From NCBI GenBank assembly GCA_963966185.1, contig CAWZYM010000196.1, forward strand, positions 120,001 through 184,000: a stretch of DNA of 64,000 nt, given 5' to 3'. Of the stretch, positions 44,400 through 56,772 are shown in pieces. Source of the DNA: Rhabditoides inermis (taxonomy: Eukaryota > Nematoda > Chromadorea > Rhabditida > Rhabditidae). Each line of letters begins with the position of its first letter. Within the stretch, counting starts at the first letter, position 1. A model generated the notes under the pieces. That model was not told the origin of the DNA, did not search any database, and worked only from the letters and a program-made list of their open reading frames with translations. Made by a program: the position numbers and the translations under genes.

Positions 44400-46140
44400 T
44401 AGGATATTAAAATTGGATACTCACTGCCACTCAGATAAGACTAGATCCATACAAACACGAAACGTTATTGTTTCCCTATAAAACGGATTGACACATTAGT
44501 TTATTTTTAATTATATCCTTATCAGCACACTTTTGTTCATCCGCCTCTCTATGAAAAAATGATATGGAAACACGAGTATCCCATGTTACTTGTTATCCGA
44601 AAGACACCGACAATTTCATCATGTCCAAAATCATGATGAGAAAGTGGTAACACTCGGCGTACAAGAACATACATTGACATGACAATGGTGGTGAACCACT
44701 CACATGTACAATTCCCTGGAGCAGCTCCAACATCCAGCATGTCCATCACTCGCTCGTGTGTTAATCAGCTGATCATAGCTCACACATCGTAGTAAGCGGT
44801 GCAATCCGCAAAACACTGAAGCCATGCTAATTATATTAAAACAAATTATGACAGATTCTATCGAGATTAATGGTAATCCAAAACGTGTATTTAAAGTTTA
44901 CGCTTAGTAGAAACCTTTTCACCCACAAATAGAAGAAGGAAGAGTGAGTTGTTGATCTTCCCACACTTGAGGACGACTGGACGACTTCGCGACTGGACGA
45001 CGACTACGAGTGGACGACTTCGCGATGTGCGGACACAATCACACTCGTATCGATGTTGGAGTTGCGGCCGGTCTGGATGCCACAGAAGTCTCCGTGAACA
45101 GTTCCAAAGGCGGAGGAGAGTTGCTGACTCTGTGCATGGACAATGACTCCGTGCATGCTACGCAGCGTAAAAGCTAGAGAGAGAAAAATGTAATGCTATT
45201 GCAAATCTCCTAGAAAGTCCCGTTACATGCAATAAGGCCATACAGACGATGAGTCCGGCCAGGCCAAGAAGCTGTCTTCGAAAATGCAGCCATGCTCCTG
45301 GCGATTGGCTCGCAACCGATCACTAGCTTGAGGGCAACAAGCACACCTCTCGAAGCGGGCAATGATCTTCCCGTTGTAGATCATCGGTATTGAACATGAT
45401 CTAAAGGTTAGTCGCCTCACCCTGACAGGTGTCATCATTATTTTTTGGACTAGAACTGAAAACTTATTTCAGATAAATTATGGTTGGTATCAAATGTTCT
45501 CCCTGAAAAGTCGACCCCGCAGAGGACTGCATTTCGAATCGTTGCATATCAACAATTCACAAAAAAAACAGTACAACACGGGGACGACACACGGGAGCAT
45601 AACCAGTAATTTAACAAGTGCAATAACTCACCTTCAAACATGCAGATCAAACTTTAGTCGGGGTTAGCACAATAAAAATGCATTCCGTAGCAATAATAAA
45701 ACTACCAGAGATTCAGCGGGAAAATTACAGAAATAGGCCAAGCGCCTAAACGGATCACAAAATTTTCTCGCCGCATCGCACATGTTCGCTGCGTATCTAC
45801 ATGCTTTTAAGCTGATACGCACTGATGTTTTTTTTACCGTAAGCATTTGGCGCGAAAATTTTGCTGGGAATGAATATTTTTTTATTATTATTTTTATTTT
45901 ACAGCATATCATGCATAGTTTAATCACTCTCTCATGGTACAGTTGTTTGCAAATAAAAACTGGATGTGAACACACTTCATTGAACTATACAAAATACAGA
46001 CATCTCAAATAACGTACATGTTTAGATTAGATTCAAATTATCTAAGAAGAGCATAGTGAAAATCAGTTACAATTTAATAACAATCAGTATTCAATCGATC
46101 TATTGAATAAATATTTTTGTCCACCTCGCTGGTTTGTTTA
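44400..46140. other. Stretch with no recognised gene
   Basis: Mostly AT-rich with short open frames only. A small internal repeat of GGACGACT(G/T)-like strings sits at 44968-45030. A GC-richer block at 45040-45150 has no match I recognise. Confidence 0.5.
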
Positions 46141-46150
46141 ACATATATGT

Positions 46151-46166
46151 AGCCCTAAAGAGGGCT
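46151..46166 (-). terminator. Orphan histone 3' hairpin
   Basis: On the minus strand AGCCCT-CTTT-AGGGCT, a perfect stem, sits in flanks shared with the H4 and H2A hairpins (GTTTGTTT on one side, TTGGGTTGG on the other). No histone coding sequence lies upstream on that strand; the tandem array starts within a few bases. The gene it served has been lost or displaced. Confidence 0.8.
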
Positions 46167-46534
46167 GTTGGGTTGGTTCACACGCGCACCAACCACTGCA
46201 ACCAGCACCACTCTCATTCACTATACCATCGTACCTCGACACAAAAAAGAGTCATAGTGGAGAGAGAGAGAGAGAGAGCTCGACTGGTTCAAGTGAGCGA
46301 CGACCACTGAGCTCGACTAGCAACACGCCGCTCTCGCTGTTCTCTTCGTCGAATGCGAGCTGCGTGCCGGCCGGGTAGACTGCGCACACTCGGCACACAC
46401 TGCCCACTCACACTTCACACGCGCACCAACCACTGCAACCAGCACCACTCTCATTCACTATCATCGTACCTCGATACAAAGAACAGTCATAGTGGAGAGA
46501 GGGAGAGAGAGAGAGAGAGGGAGGGAGAGAGAGA

Positions 46535-46583
<49 letters not shown>

Positions 46584-47048
46584 ACTGGTTCAAGTGAGCG
46601 ACGACAAATGAGCTCGACTCGCAACACGCCGCTCTCGCTGCTCTCCTCGTCGAATGCGAGCTGCGTGCCGGCCGGGTAGACTGCGCACACTCGGCACACA
46701 CTGCCCACTCACACTTCACACGCGCACCAACCACTGCAACCAACACCACTCTCAGTCACTACCATCGTACTTCGATACAAATGACAGACATAGTGGAGAG
46801 AGGGAGAGAGAGAGAGAGAGATTGGTTCAAGTGAGCGACGCCAAGTGAGCTCGACTCGCAACACGCCGCTCTCGCTGCTCTCCTCGTCGAATGCGAGCTG
46901 CGTGCCAGCCGGGTAGACTGCGTACAATCGGCACACACTGCCCACTCACACTTCACACGCGCACCAACCATTGCAAACATCACCATTCTCAGTCACTACA
47001 CCATCGTACCTCGATACAAATGATAGTCATAGTGGAGAGAGGGGGAGA

Positions 47049-47093
<45 letters not shown>

Positions 47094-47321
47094 GTTCAAG
47101 TGAGCGACGCCAAGTGAGCTCGACTCGCAACACGCCGCTCTCGCTGCTCTCCTCGTCGAATGCGAGCTGCTTGCCGGCCGGGTAGACTGCGCACACTCGG
47201 CACTTACTGCCCACTCACACTTCACACGCGCACCAACCATTGCAAACATCACCATTCTCAGTCACTACACCATCGTACCTCGATACAAATGATAGTCATA
47301 GTGGAGAGAGGGGGAGAGAGG

Positions 47322-47356
<35 letters not shown>

Positions 47357-47583
47357 GTTCAAGTGAGCGACGCCAAGTGAGCTCGACTCGCAACACGCCG
47401 CTCTCGCTGCTCTCCTCGTCGAATGCGAGCTGCGTGCCAGCCGGGTAGACTGCGTACAATCGGCACACACTGCCCACTCACACTTCACACGCGCACCAAC
47501 CACTGCAACCAGCACCACTCTCAGTCACTACAATCGTACCTCGATACAAATGACAGACATAGTGGAGAGAGGGAGGGAAGGAG

Positions 47584-47614
<31 letters not shown>

Positions 47615-47863
47615 CTCGACTGGTTCAAGTGAGCGACGACCACTGAGCTCGACTAGCAACACGCCGCTCTCGCTGTTCTCCTCGTCGAATGCGAGCTGCG
47701 TGCCGGCCGGGTAGACTGCGCACACTCGGCACACACTGCCCACTCACACTTCACACGCGCACCAACCACTGCAACAAGCACCACTCTCAGTCACTACCAT
47801 CGTACATCGATACAAAGGACAGACATAGTGGAGAGAGGGAGGGAAGGAGGGGAGAGAGAGAGA

Positions 47864-47902
<39 letters not shown>

Positions 47903-48135
47903 CGACTGGTTCAAGTGAGCGACGACCACTGAGCTCGACTAGCAACACGCCGCTCTCGCTGTTCTCCTCGTCGAATGCGAGCTGCGTGCCGGCCGGGTAG
48001 ACTGCGCACACTCGGCACACACTGCCCACTCACACTTCACACGCGCACCAACCACTGCAACAAGCACCACTCTCAGTCACTACCATCGTACCTCGATACA
48101 AATGACAGACATAGTGGAGAGAGGGAGGGAAGGAG

Positions 48136-48186
<51 letters not shown>

Positions 48187-48437
48187 CGACTGGTTCAAGT
48201 GAGCGACGACCACTGAGCTCGACTAGCAACACGCCGCTCTCGCTGTTCTCTTCGTCGAATGCGAGCTGCGTGCCGGCCGGGTAGACTGCGCACACTCGGC
48301 ACACACTGCCCACTCACACTTCACACGCGCACCAACCACTGCAACCAGCACCACTCTCATTCACTATCATCGTACCTCGATACAAAGAACAGTCATAGTG
48401 GAGAGAGGGAGAGAGAGAGAGAGAGGGAGGGAGAGAG

Positions 48438-48492
<55 letters not shown>

Positions 48493-48708
48493 ACTGGTTC
48501 AAGTGAGCGACGACAAATGAGCTCGACTCGCAACACGCCGCTCTCGCTGCTCTCCTCGTCGAATGCGAGCTGCGTGCCGGCCGGGTAGACTGCGCACACT
48601 CGGCACACACTGCCCACTCACACTTCACACGCGCACCAACCACTGCAACCAACACCACTCTCAGTCACTACCATCGTACTTCGATACAAATGACAGACAT
48701 AGTGGAGA

Positions 48709-48755
<47 letters not shown>

Positions 48756-48983
48756 GTTCAAGTGAGCGACGCCAAGTGAGCTCGACTCGCAACACGCCGC
48801 TCTCGCTGCTCTCCTCGTCGAATGCGAGCTGCGTGCCAGCCGGGTAGACTGCGTACAATCGGCACACACTGCCCACTCACACTTCACACGCGCACCAACC
48901 ATTGCAAACATCACCATTCTCAGTCACTACACCATCGTACCTCGATACAAATGATAGTCATAGTGGAGAGAGGGGGAGAGAGG

Positions 48984-49028
<45 letters not shown>

Positions 49029-49256
49029 GTTCAAGTGAGCGACGCCAAGTGAGCTCGACTCGCAACACGCCGCTCTCGCTGCTCTCCTCGTCGAATGCGA
49101 GCTGCGTGCCGGCCGGGTAGACTGCGCACACTCGGCACACACTGCCCACTCACACTTCACACGCGCACCAACCACTGCAACCAACACCACTCTCAGTCAC
49201 TACACCATCGTACCTCGATACAAATGATAGTCATAGTGGAGAGAGGGGGAGAGAGG

Positions 49257-49303
<47 letters not shown>

Positions 49304-49530
49304 GTTCAAGTGAGCGACGCCAAGTGAGCTCGACTCGCAACACGCCGCTCTCGCTGCTCTCCTCGTCGAATGCGAGCTGCTTACCGGCCGGGTAGACTGC
49401 GCACACTCGGCACTTACTGCCCACTCACACTTCACACGCGCACCAACCATTGCAAACATCACCATTCTCAGTCACTACACCATCGTACCTCGATACAAAT
49501 GATAGTCATAGTGGAGAGAGGGGGAGAGAG

Positions 49531-49566
<36 letters not shown>

Positions 49567-49796
49567 TTGGTTCAAGTGAGCGACGCCAAGTGAGCTCGAC
49601 TCGCAACACGCCGCTCTCGCTGCTCTCCTCGTCGAATGCGAGCTGCGTGCCAGCCGGGTAGACTGCGTACAATCGGCACACACTGCCCACTCACACTTCA
49701 CACGAGCACCAACCACTGCAACCAGCACCACTCTCAGTCACTACAATCGGACCTCGATACAAATGACAGACATAGTGGAGAGAGGGAGGGAAGGAG

Positions 49797-49829
<33 letters not shown>

Positions 49830-50316
49830 CTCGACTGGTTCAAGTGAGCGACGACCACTGAGCTCGACTCGCAACACGCCGCTCTCGCTGCTCTCCTCGT
49901 CGAATGCGAGCTGCGTGCCAGCCGGGTAGACTGCGTACAATCGGCACACACTGCCCACTCACACTTCACACGCGCACCAACCATTGCAAACATCACCATT
50001 CTCAGTCACTACACCATCGTACCTCGATACAAATGATAGTCATAGTGGAGAGAGGGGGAGAGAGGGAGAGAGAGAGAGAGAGAGATTGGTTCAAGTGAGC
50101 GACGCCAAGTGAGCTCGACTCGCAACACGCCGCTCTCGCTGCTCTCCTCGTCGAATGCGAGCTGCTTGCCGGCCGGGTAGACTGCGCACACTCGGCACTT
50201 ACTGCCCACTCACACTTCACACGCGCACCAACCATTGCAAACATCACCATTCTCAGTCACTACACCATCGTACCTCGATACAAATGATAGTCATAGTGGA
50301 GAGAGGGGGAGAGAGG

Positions 50317-50363
<47 letters not shown>

Positions 50364-50590
50364 GTTCAAGTGAGCGACGCCAAGTGAGCTCGACTCGCAA
50401 CACGCCGCTCTCGCTGCTCTCCTCGTCGAATGCGAGCTGCGTGCCAGCCGGGTAGACTGCGTACAATCGGCACACACTGCCCACTCACACTTCACACGCG
50501 CACCAACCACTGCAACCAGCACCACTCTCAGTCACTACAATCGTACCTCGATACAAATGACAGACATAGTGGAGAGAGGGAGGGAAGGAG

Positions 50591-50641
<51 letters not shown>

Positions 50642-50886
50642 CGACTGGTTCAAGTGAGCGACGACCACTGAGCTCGACTAGCAACACGCCGCTCTCGCTG
50701 TTCTCCTCGTCGAATGCGAGCTGCGTGCCGGCCGGGTAGACTGCGCACACTCGGCACACACTGCCCACTCACACTTCACACGCGCACCAACCACTGCAAC
50801 AAGCACCACTCTCAGTCACTACCATCGTACATCGATACAAAGGACAGACATAGTGGAGAGAGGGAGGGAAGGAGGGGAGAGAGAGA

Positions 50887-50925
<39 letters not shown>

Positions 50926-51158
50926 CGACTGGTTCAAGTGAGCGACGACCACTGAGCTCGACTAGCAACACGCCGCTCTCGCTGTTCTCCTCGTCGAATG
51001 CGAGCTGCGTGCCGGCCGGGTAGACTGCGCACACTCGGCACACACTGCCCACTCACACTTCACACGCGCACCAACCACTGCAACAAGCACCACTCTCAGT
51101 CACTACCATCGTACCTCGATACAAATGACAGACATAGTGGAGAGAGGGAGGGAAGGAG

Positions 51159-51209
<51 letters not shown>

Positions 51210-51465
51210 CGACTGGTTCAAGTGAGCGACGACCACTGAGCTCGACTAGCAACACGCCGCTCTCGCTGTTCTCTTCGTCGAATGCGAGCTGCGTGCCGGC
51301 CGGGTAGACTGCGCACACTCGGCACACACTGCCCACTCACACTTCACACGCGCACCAACCACTGCAACCAGCACCACTCTCATTCACTATCATCGTACCT
51401 CGATACAAAGAACAGTCATAGTGGAGAGAGGGAGAGAGAGAGAGAGAGAGGGAGGGAGAGAGAGA

Positions 51466-51500
<35 letters not shown>

Positions 51501-51975
51501 ACTGGTTCAAGTGAGCGACGACAAATAAGCTCGACTCGCAACACGCCGCTCTCGCTGCTCTCCTCGTCGAATGCGAGCTGCGTGCCGGCCGGGTAGACTG
51601 CGCACACTCGGCACACACTGCCCACTCACACTTCACACGCGCACCAACCACTGCAACCAACACCACTCTCAGTCACTACCATCGTACTTCGATACAAATG
51701 ACAGACATAGTGGAGAGAGGGAGAGAGAGAGAGAGAGAGAGAGATTGGTTCAAGTGAGCGACGCCAAGTGAGCTCGACTCGCAACACGCCGCTCTCGCTG
51801 CTCTCCTCGTCGAATGCGAGCTGCGTGCCAGCCGGGTAGACTGCGTACAATCGGCACACACTGCCCACTCACACTTCACACGCGCACCAACCATTGCAAA
51901 CATCACCATTCTCAGTCACTACACCATCGTACCTCGATACAAATGATAGTCATAGTGGAGAGAGGGGGAGAGAGG

Positions 51976-52012
<37 letters not shown>

Positions 52013-52240
52013 GTTCAAGTGAGCGACGCCAAGTGAGCTCGACTCGCAACACGCCGCTCTCGCTGCTCTCCTCGTCGAATGCGAGCTGCGTGCCGGCCGG
52101 GTAGACTGCGCACACTCGGCACACACTGCCCACTCACACTTCACACGCGCACCAACCACTGCAACCAACACCACTCTCAGTCACTACACCATCGTACCTC
52201 GATACAAATGATAGTCATAGTGGAGAGAGGGGGAGAGAGG

Positions 52241-52277
<37 letters not shown>

Positions 52278-52505
52278 GTTCAAGTGAGCGACGCCAAGTG
52301 AGCTCGACTCGCAACACGCCGCTCTCGCTGCTCTCCTCGTCGAATGCGAGCTGCGTGCCGGCCGGGTAGACTGCGCACACTCGGCACTTACTGCCCACTC
52401 ACACTTCACACGCGCACCAACCATTGCAAACATCACCATTCTCAGTCACTACACCATCGTACCTCGATACAAATGATAGTCATAGTGGAGAGAGGGGGAG
52501 AGAGG

Positions 52506-52547
<42 letters not shown>

Positions 52548-52777
52548 TTGGTTCAAGTGAGCGACGCCAAGTGAGCTCGACTCGCAACACGCCGCTCTCG
52601 CTGCTCTCCTCGTCGAATGCGAGCTGCGTGCCAGCCGGGTAGACTGCGTACAATCGGCACACACTGCCCACTCACACTTCACACGAGCACCAACCACTGC
52701 AACCAGCACCACTCTCAGTCACTACAATCGGACCTCGATACAAATGACAGACATAGTGGAGAGAGGGAGGGAAGGAG

Positions 52778-52828
<51 letters not shown>

Positions 52829-53300
52829 CGACTGGTTCAAGTGAGCGACGACCACTGAGCTCGACTAGCAACACGCCGCTCTCGCTGTTCTCCTCGTCGA
52901 ATGCGAGCTGCGTGCCGGCCGGGTAGACTGCGCACACTCGGCACACACTGCCCACTCACACTTCACACGCGCACCAACCACTGCAACAAGCACCACTCTC
53001 AGTCACTACCATCGTACCTCGATACAAATGACAGACATAGTGGAGAGAGAGAGGGAGGGAAGGAGGAGAGAGAGAGAGAGAGAGAGATTGGTTCAAGTGA
53101 GCGACGACAAGTGAGCTCGACTCGCAATACGCCGCTCTCGCTGCTCTCCTCGTCGAATGCGAGCTGCGTGCCGGCCGGGTAGACTGCGCACACTCGGCAC
53201 ACACTGCCCACTCACACTTCACACGCGCACCAACCATTGCAAACAGCACCATTCTCAGTCACTACACGATCGTACCTCGATACAAATGATAGTCATAGTG

Positions 53301-53346
<46 letters not shown>

Positions 53347-53565
53347 TAGATTGGTTCAAGTGAGCGACGACAAGTGAGCTCGACTCGCAACACGCCGCTC
53401 TCGCTGCTCTCCTCGTCGAATGCGAGCTGTGTGCCGGCCGGGTAGACTGCGCACACTCGGCACACACTGCCCACTCACACTTCACACGCGCACCAACCAT
53501 TGCAACCAGCACCACTCTCAGTCACTACAATCGTACCTCGATATAAATGGCAGTCATAGTGGAGA

Positions 53566-53602
<37 letters not shown>

Positions 53603-53860
53603 GTTCAAGTGAGCGACGACAAGTGAGCTCGACTCGCAACACGCCGCTCTCGCTGCTCTCCTCGTCGAATGCGAGCTGCGTGCCGGCCGGGTAGACTGCG
53701 CACACTTGGCACACACTGCCCACTCACACTTCACACGCGCACCAACCATTGCAAACAGCACCACTCTCAGTCACTACACCATCGTACCTCGATACAAATG
53801 GCAGTCATAGTGGAGAGAGGGATGGAAGGAGGGGGGAGAGAAAGAGGGGGAGAGATTTTT
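46167..53860. repeat. Tandem array of about 271-bp units, 28 copies
   Basis: Each unit has a conserved part of about 210 bp (landmark GAATGCGAGCTGC at the start of each ORF, for example 46353, 46654, 46891 and 53669) and a GA microsatellite of variable length. Mean spacing is 271 bp (237-304). Units fall into variants that recur in blocks: the TCATTCACTATCATCG variant is at 46451, 48357 and 51380, giving a higher-order pattern. On the minus strand every unit keeps one open frame (YPAGTQLAFDEE, then RRSLEP) that runs through the GA tract to ICIE before a GTACGA string, so the unit may derive from an exon. Confidence 0.95.
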
Positions 53861-54113
53861 ATATATATACTTTATTCATAGTGGAATCAAATGACATGAT
53901 CAATGGGTTGACAATGTAAAAAGTGCACAGTTTGAGACCAAACGACGTTTTGACTTCTTTACGATGATGTCCCGTCCGTTTGTACGCTCTGAACGCAGTC
54001 GAACCGAAGGGATAGTCCCCCACCAGACACTGTGTTTATAACAGCATATGCGGTGAGAGACTATCCTGTCATTTCCATAACTGGGTGAGAGAACCCGGCC
54101 GGTGAGATAGACA

Positions 54114-54652
54114 CTACCCCTGTCCAACCGCCCCTCCGCCATGACTGATCTTCGCATCATCGGCATACGTGAGAACTTTACTCTTTTTGATACACTCTTC
54201 AACATCATTGGTGTAGACATTGAAGAGGTATGGGCCTAAGACACACTTCCCTGTGGTACACCACTGATCACATCCACCTGACTCGAGAGCACACCATTCA
54301 CTTTCACTCTCTGACTTCTTCCAGTGAGATACGAACACAGCCACCTCTGAACCTTTGGGTGAGTACCGTACCCTTCCAGAATCATGAGCAAACGCCTGTA
54401 ATTCACAGTGTCAAAAGCTTTCTGGATATCTAGATACACTGCGTCAGTGCAGTGACCGTCAGCTGCATTCGCAACCAGATCACTTTCATACTCAATCAAC
54501 TGAGTGGTTGTTGATCTTTTCTTTACAAAACCATGCTGATACTCACTAATAATGTTGTTTTTGAAGAAGTGAGAAGTTAACTCAGACACAATAATTCTCT
54601 CAAATAGCCTACAAGGAGCACATGTGAGACTTATCGGTCTGTACTCAATCAT
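54114..54652 (-). pseudogene. LINE reverse transcriptase fragment, mirror copy
   Basis: Same element as at 40056 and the same shared two-base frameshift after GVPQGSV. It keeps the 15 bp missing from the left copy. The sequence leaves the LINE at about 54141, just past YADD. Confidence 0.9.
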
Positions 54653-55194
54653 GGATGGTTATCCACGGGCTACCCGTATCCGTATTATCGATTGATACAC
54701 GCAGGCGTTCTGTACTTTACCGTAACCTTTACGTGTAATTTACATGGTGGTGCATTAAATTGTGGCGCGGTGGTGCGTCGTGCGATCTCCTAGTTGCCCA
54801 CTAATTTACCCACCGGATGAAAGAGAATGAAAACATTAATAGAAAGAAGAGGATATCTCACCGGTGTACAGACTTCAAGGCAAGGCTGCACAATAGATGG
54901 AGCACTCGCACTCGACAAGTCAGCACACCGGAGAGACAACCAAGATCAGAGAGGGATGAGGCAGACACGAAAAGAGAAAACCAAGATACCTGGATTCGAG
55001 CAATATAGAGACAGTTTCGCAATATATCTTGAAAATACCCACTATCCTGAAAATGAGCATCATCGTCATCTTCGTCTCTCTCTTCTCCCTCTTTCCTATC
55101 CCTCTCTCTCTCCCTCCCCCCCTCCCTCTCTCTCTCCTCCCTCCCCCTCTCTCTCTCCTCCCTCCCCCCTCTCTCTCTCTCTCTCCTCCCCCTC

Positions 55195-55229
<35 letters not shown>

Positions 55230-55905
55230 CGCTTCCCTCTCTCCGCTCCGCTCACCGTCTGAGTTGCCCCACTCTCGCAATATTGTCAATACTGGGTACA
55301 GTCTACAGTCGATTCTAGGTTCGCCGCCTGTGGCAACCATCGTGTGTGTGTGAGAGGACAGAGCGATCCATCGATTTGGTCAGCCCTCCCTCTTCTCTTT
55401 CTCTTCAGCCACCATCCAGCTATGCGATGCGTCCACCTATTTCCTTGGATCTATGCTTTTCACCTGTGTATATTCGTATTGTGTTTTATATCTTTGAATG
55501 CGCAAAATTTTTCTTTATCAGGGTATACTATAATAATCTGATTTTTTTCGATCTATGTGTCAATTTACACCTTTTTCTGTTCTAATTTGCGATTTCGCTG
55601 TTCTCCCGCCAAATTTCTCTGTGGTCTCTTGCTATCACCACGCTATCACGTTATTGATCAGCTGATCAGCTGATCATCTCCGACACAATTCCTAGTCGTT
55701 ATGCACCACCGTTCACTTTCACATCTATCAGACTGCCAAATCCCCCGTAATTCTTCTGTACTGCTCTCCATACACACGCTCTTCACTCTCAAAGTAAAAT
55801 TATCGGACCCTTCTTCAATACATCGTTTGGGGGAGCTCTTGCTCTACTGGACTATTAACCAGGTTCACGCTGACCCTCTCCATTCGCATACTCTCTCGCC
55901 GCTCT
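54141..55905. repeat. Inner inverted repeat, right arm
   Basis: Reverse complement of 38836-40556. It includes the third copy of the 24-nt microexon-like segment (about 54850-55005), the CT tract (55085-55250) and the GATCAGCT palindrome near 55653. Confidence 0.95.
55085..55250. repeat. CT-rich microsatellite
   Basis: Mirror of the GA tract at 39465-39612, differing in repeat lengths. Confidence 0.9.
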
Positions 55906-55912
55906 CTCGCAT

Positions 55913-56460
55913 CAGCTGATCGTTCTGTCAAATGTGCAGCTCTTCTTCTACCTACTTCTCTCAATCTACCCTCCTTTCCTCCCTATCTATCTTCAACCCT
56001 CTTCAAACGCATGCTATCTCGTCATTCTTTCTCATCAGCTGATTGCTCTGTCAACTGTGCAGCTCTTGTTCTACCTACTTCTCTCAATCTACCCTCCTTT
56101 CCTCCCTATCTATCTTCAACTCTCTTCAAACGCATGCTATCTCGTCATTCTTTCTCATCAGCTGATCGCTCTGTCAACTGTGCAGCTCTTGTTCTACCTA
56201 CTTCTCTCAATCTACCCTCCTTTCCTCACTATCTATCTTCAACCCTCTTCAAACGCATGCTATCTCGTCATTCTTTCTCATCAGCTGATCGCTCTGTCAA
56301 CTGTGCAGCTCTTGTTCTACCTACTTCTCTCAATCTACCCTCCTTTCCTCCCTATCTATCTTCAACCCTCTTCAAACGCATGCTATCTCGTCATTCTTTC
56401 TCATCAGCTGATCGCTCTGTCAAATGTGCAGCTCTTGTTCTTTCTACCCTAAACTCCCCC
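55913..56460 (+). repeat. 123-bp minisatellite, about 4.5 copies
   Basis: Landmark CAGCTGAT at 55913, 56036 and 56159, so the period is 123 bp (41 codons). The plus frame reads MLSRHSFSSADRSV in each unit. It is homologous to the 126-bp array at 38025-38835 (MLSRRSLASADRAV), in mirror orientation and at the mirror position, one codon shorter per unit. Confidence 0.9.
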
Positions 56461-56499
56461 CCCCCCTTTCTCTTTTTTTCTATTCTCATCTACCTCCAA

Positions 56500-56500
56500 C

Positions 56501-56591
<91 letters not shown>

Positions 56592-56600
56592 CTCTTTCTT
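56500..56600. repeat. CT microsatellite
   Basis: About 100 bp of CT and CTTCT repeats between the 123-bp array and the paralog gene. Confidence 0.9.
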
Positions 56601-56772
56601 AATGGGACAATCTAACATCAACAAAACACACACACACGACGATGGTAAGACACAAAGACATACCAGCCACCGAAGTTGTTTGCGCGTCTGCTGCTCCGTT
56701 GCGTGTTGCGCGTAGTCCTTGCTGCCGTTCGCGCCGCCCGAAAATGGTCAAATACGCCTATTACTATTACAG

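Noticed and set aside
44949..45146. Further histone or ribosomal gene in the GC-rich block
   Set aside because: Neither strand gives a recognisable motif; the openness comes from short internal repeats.
46167..53860. CRISPR-like array of regular repeats
   Set aside because: Units of about 271 bp differ mainly in GA length and carry no unique spacers between short constant repeats; the genome is eukaryotic. It is a satellite-type array.
56011..56715. A 234-codon protein
   Set aside because: It is the 123-bp minisatellite followed by a CT microsatellite (Ser/Leu runs); no independent gene evidence.
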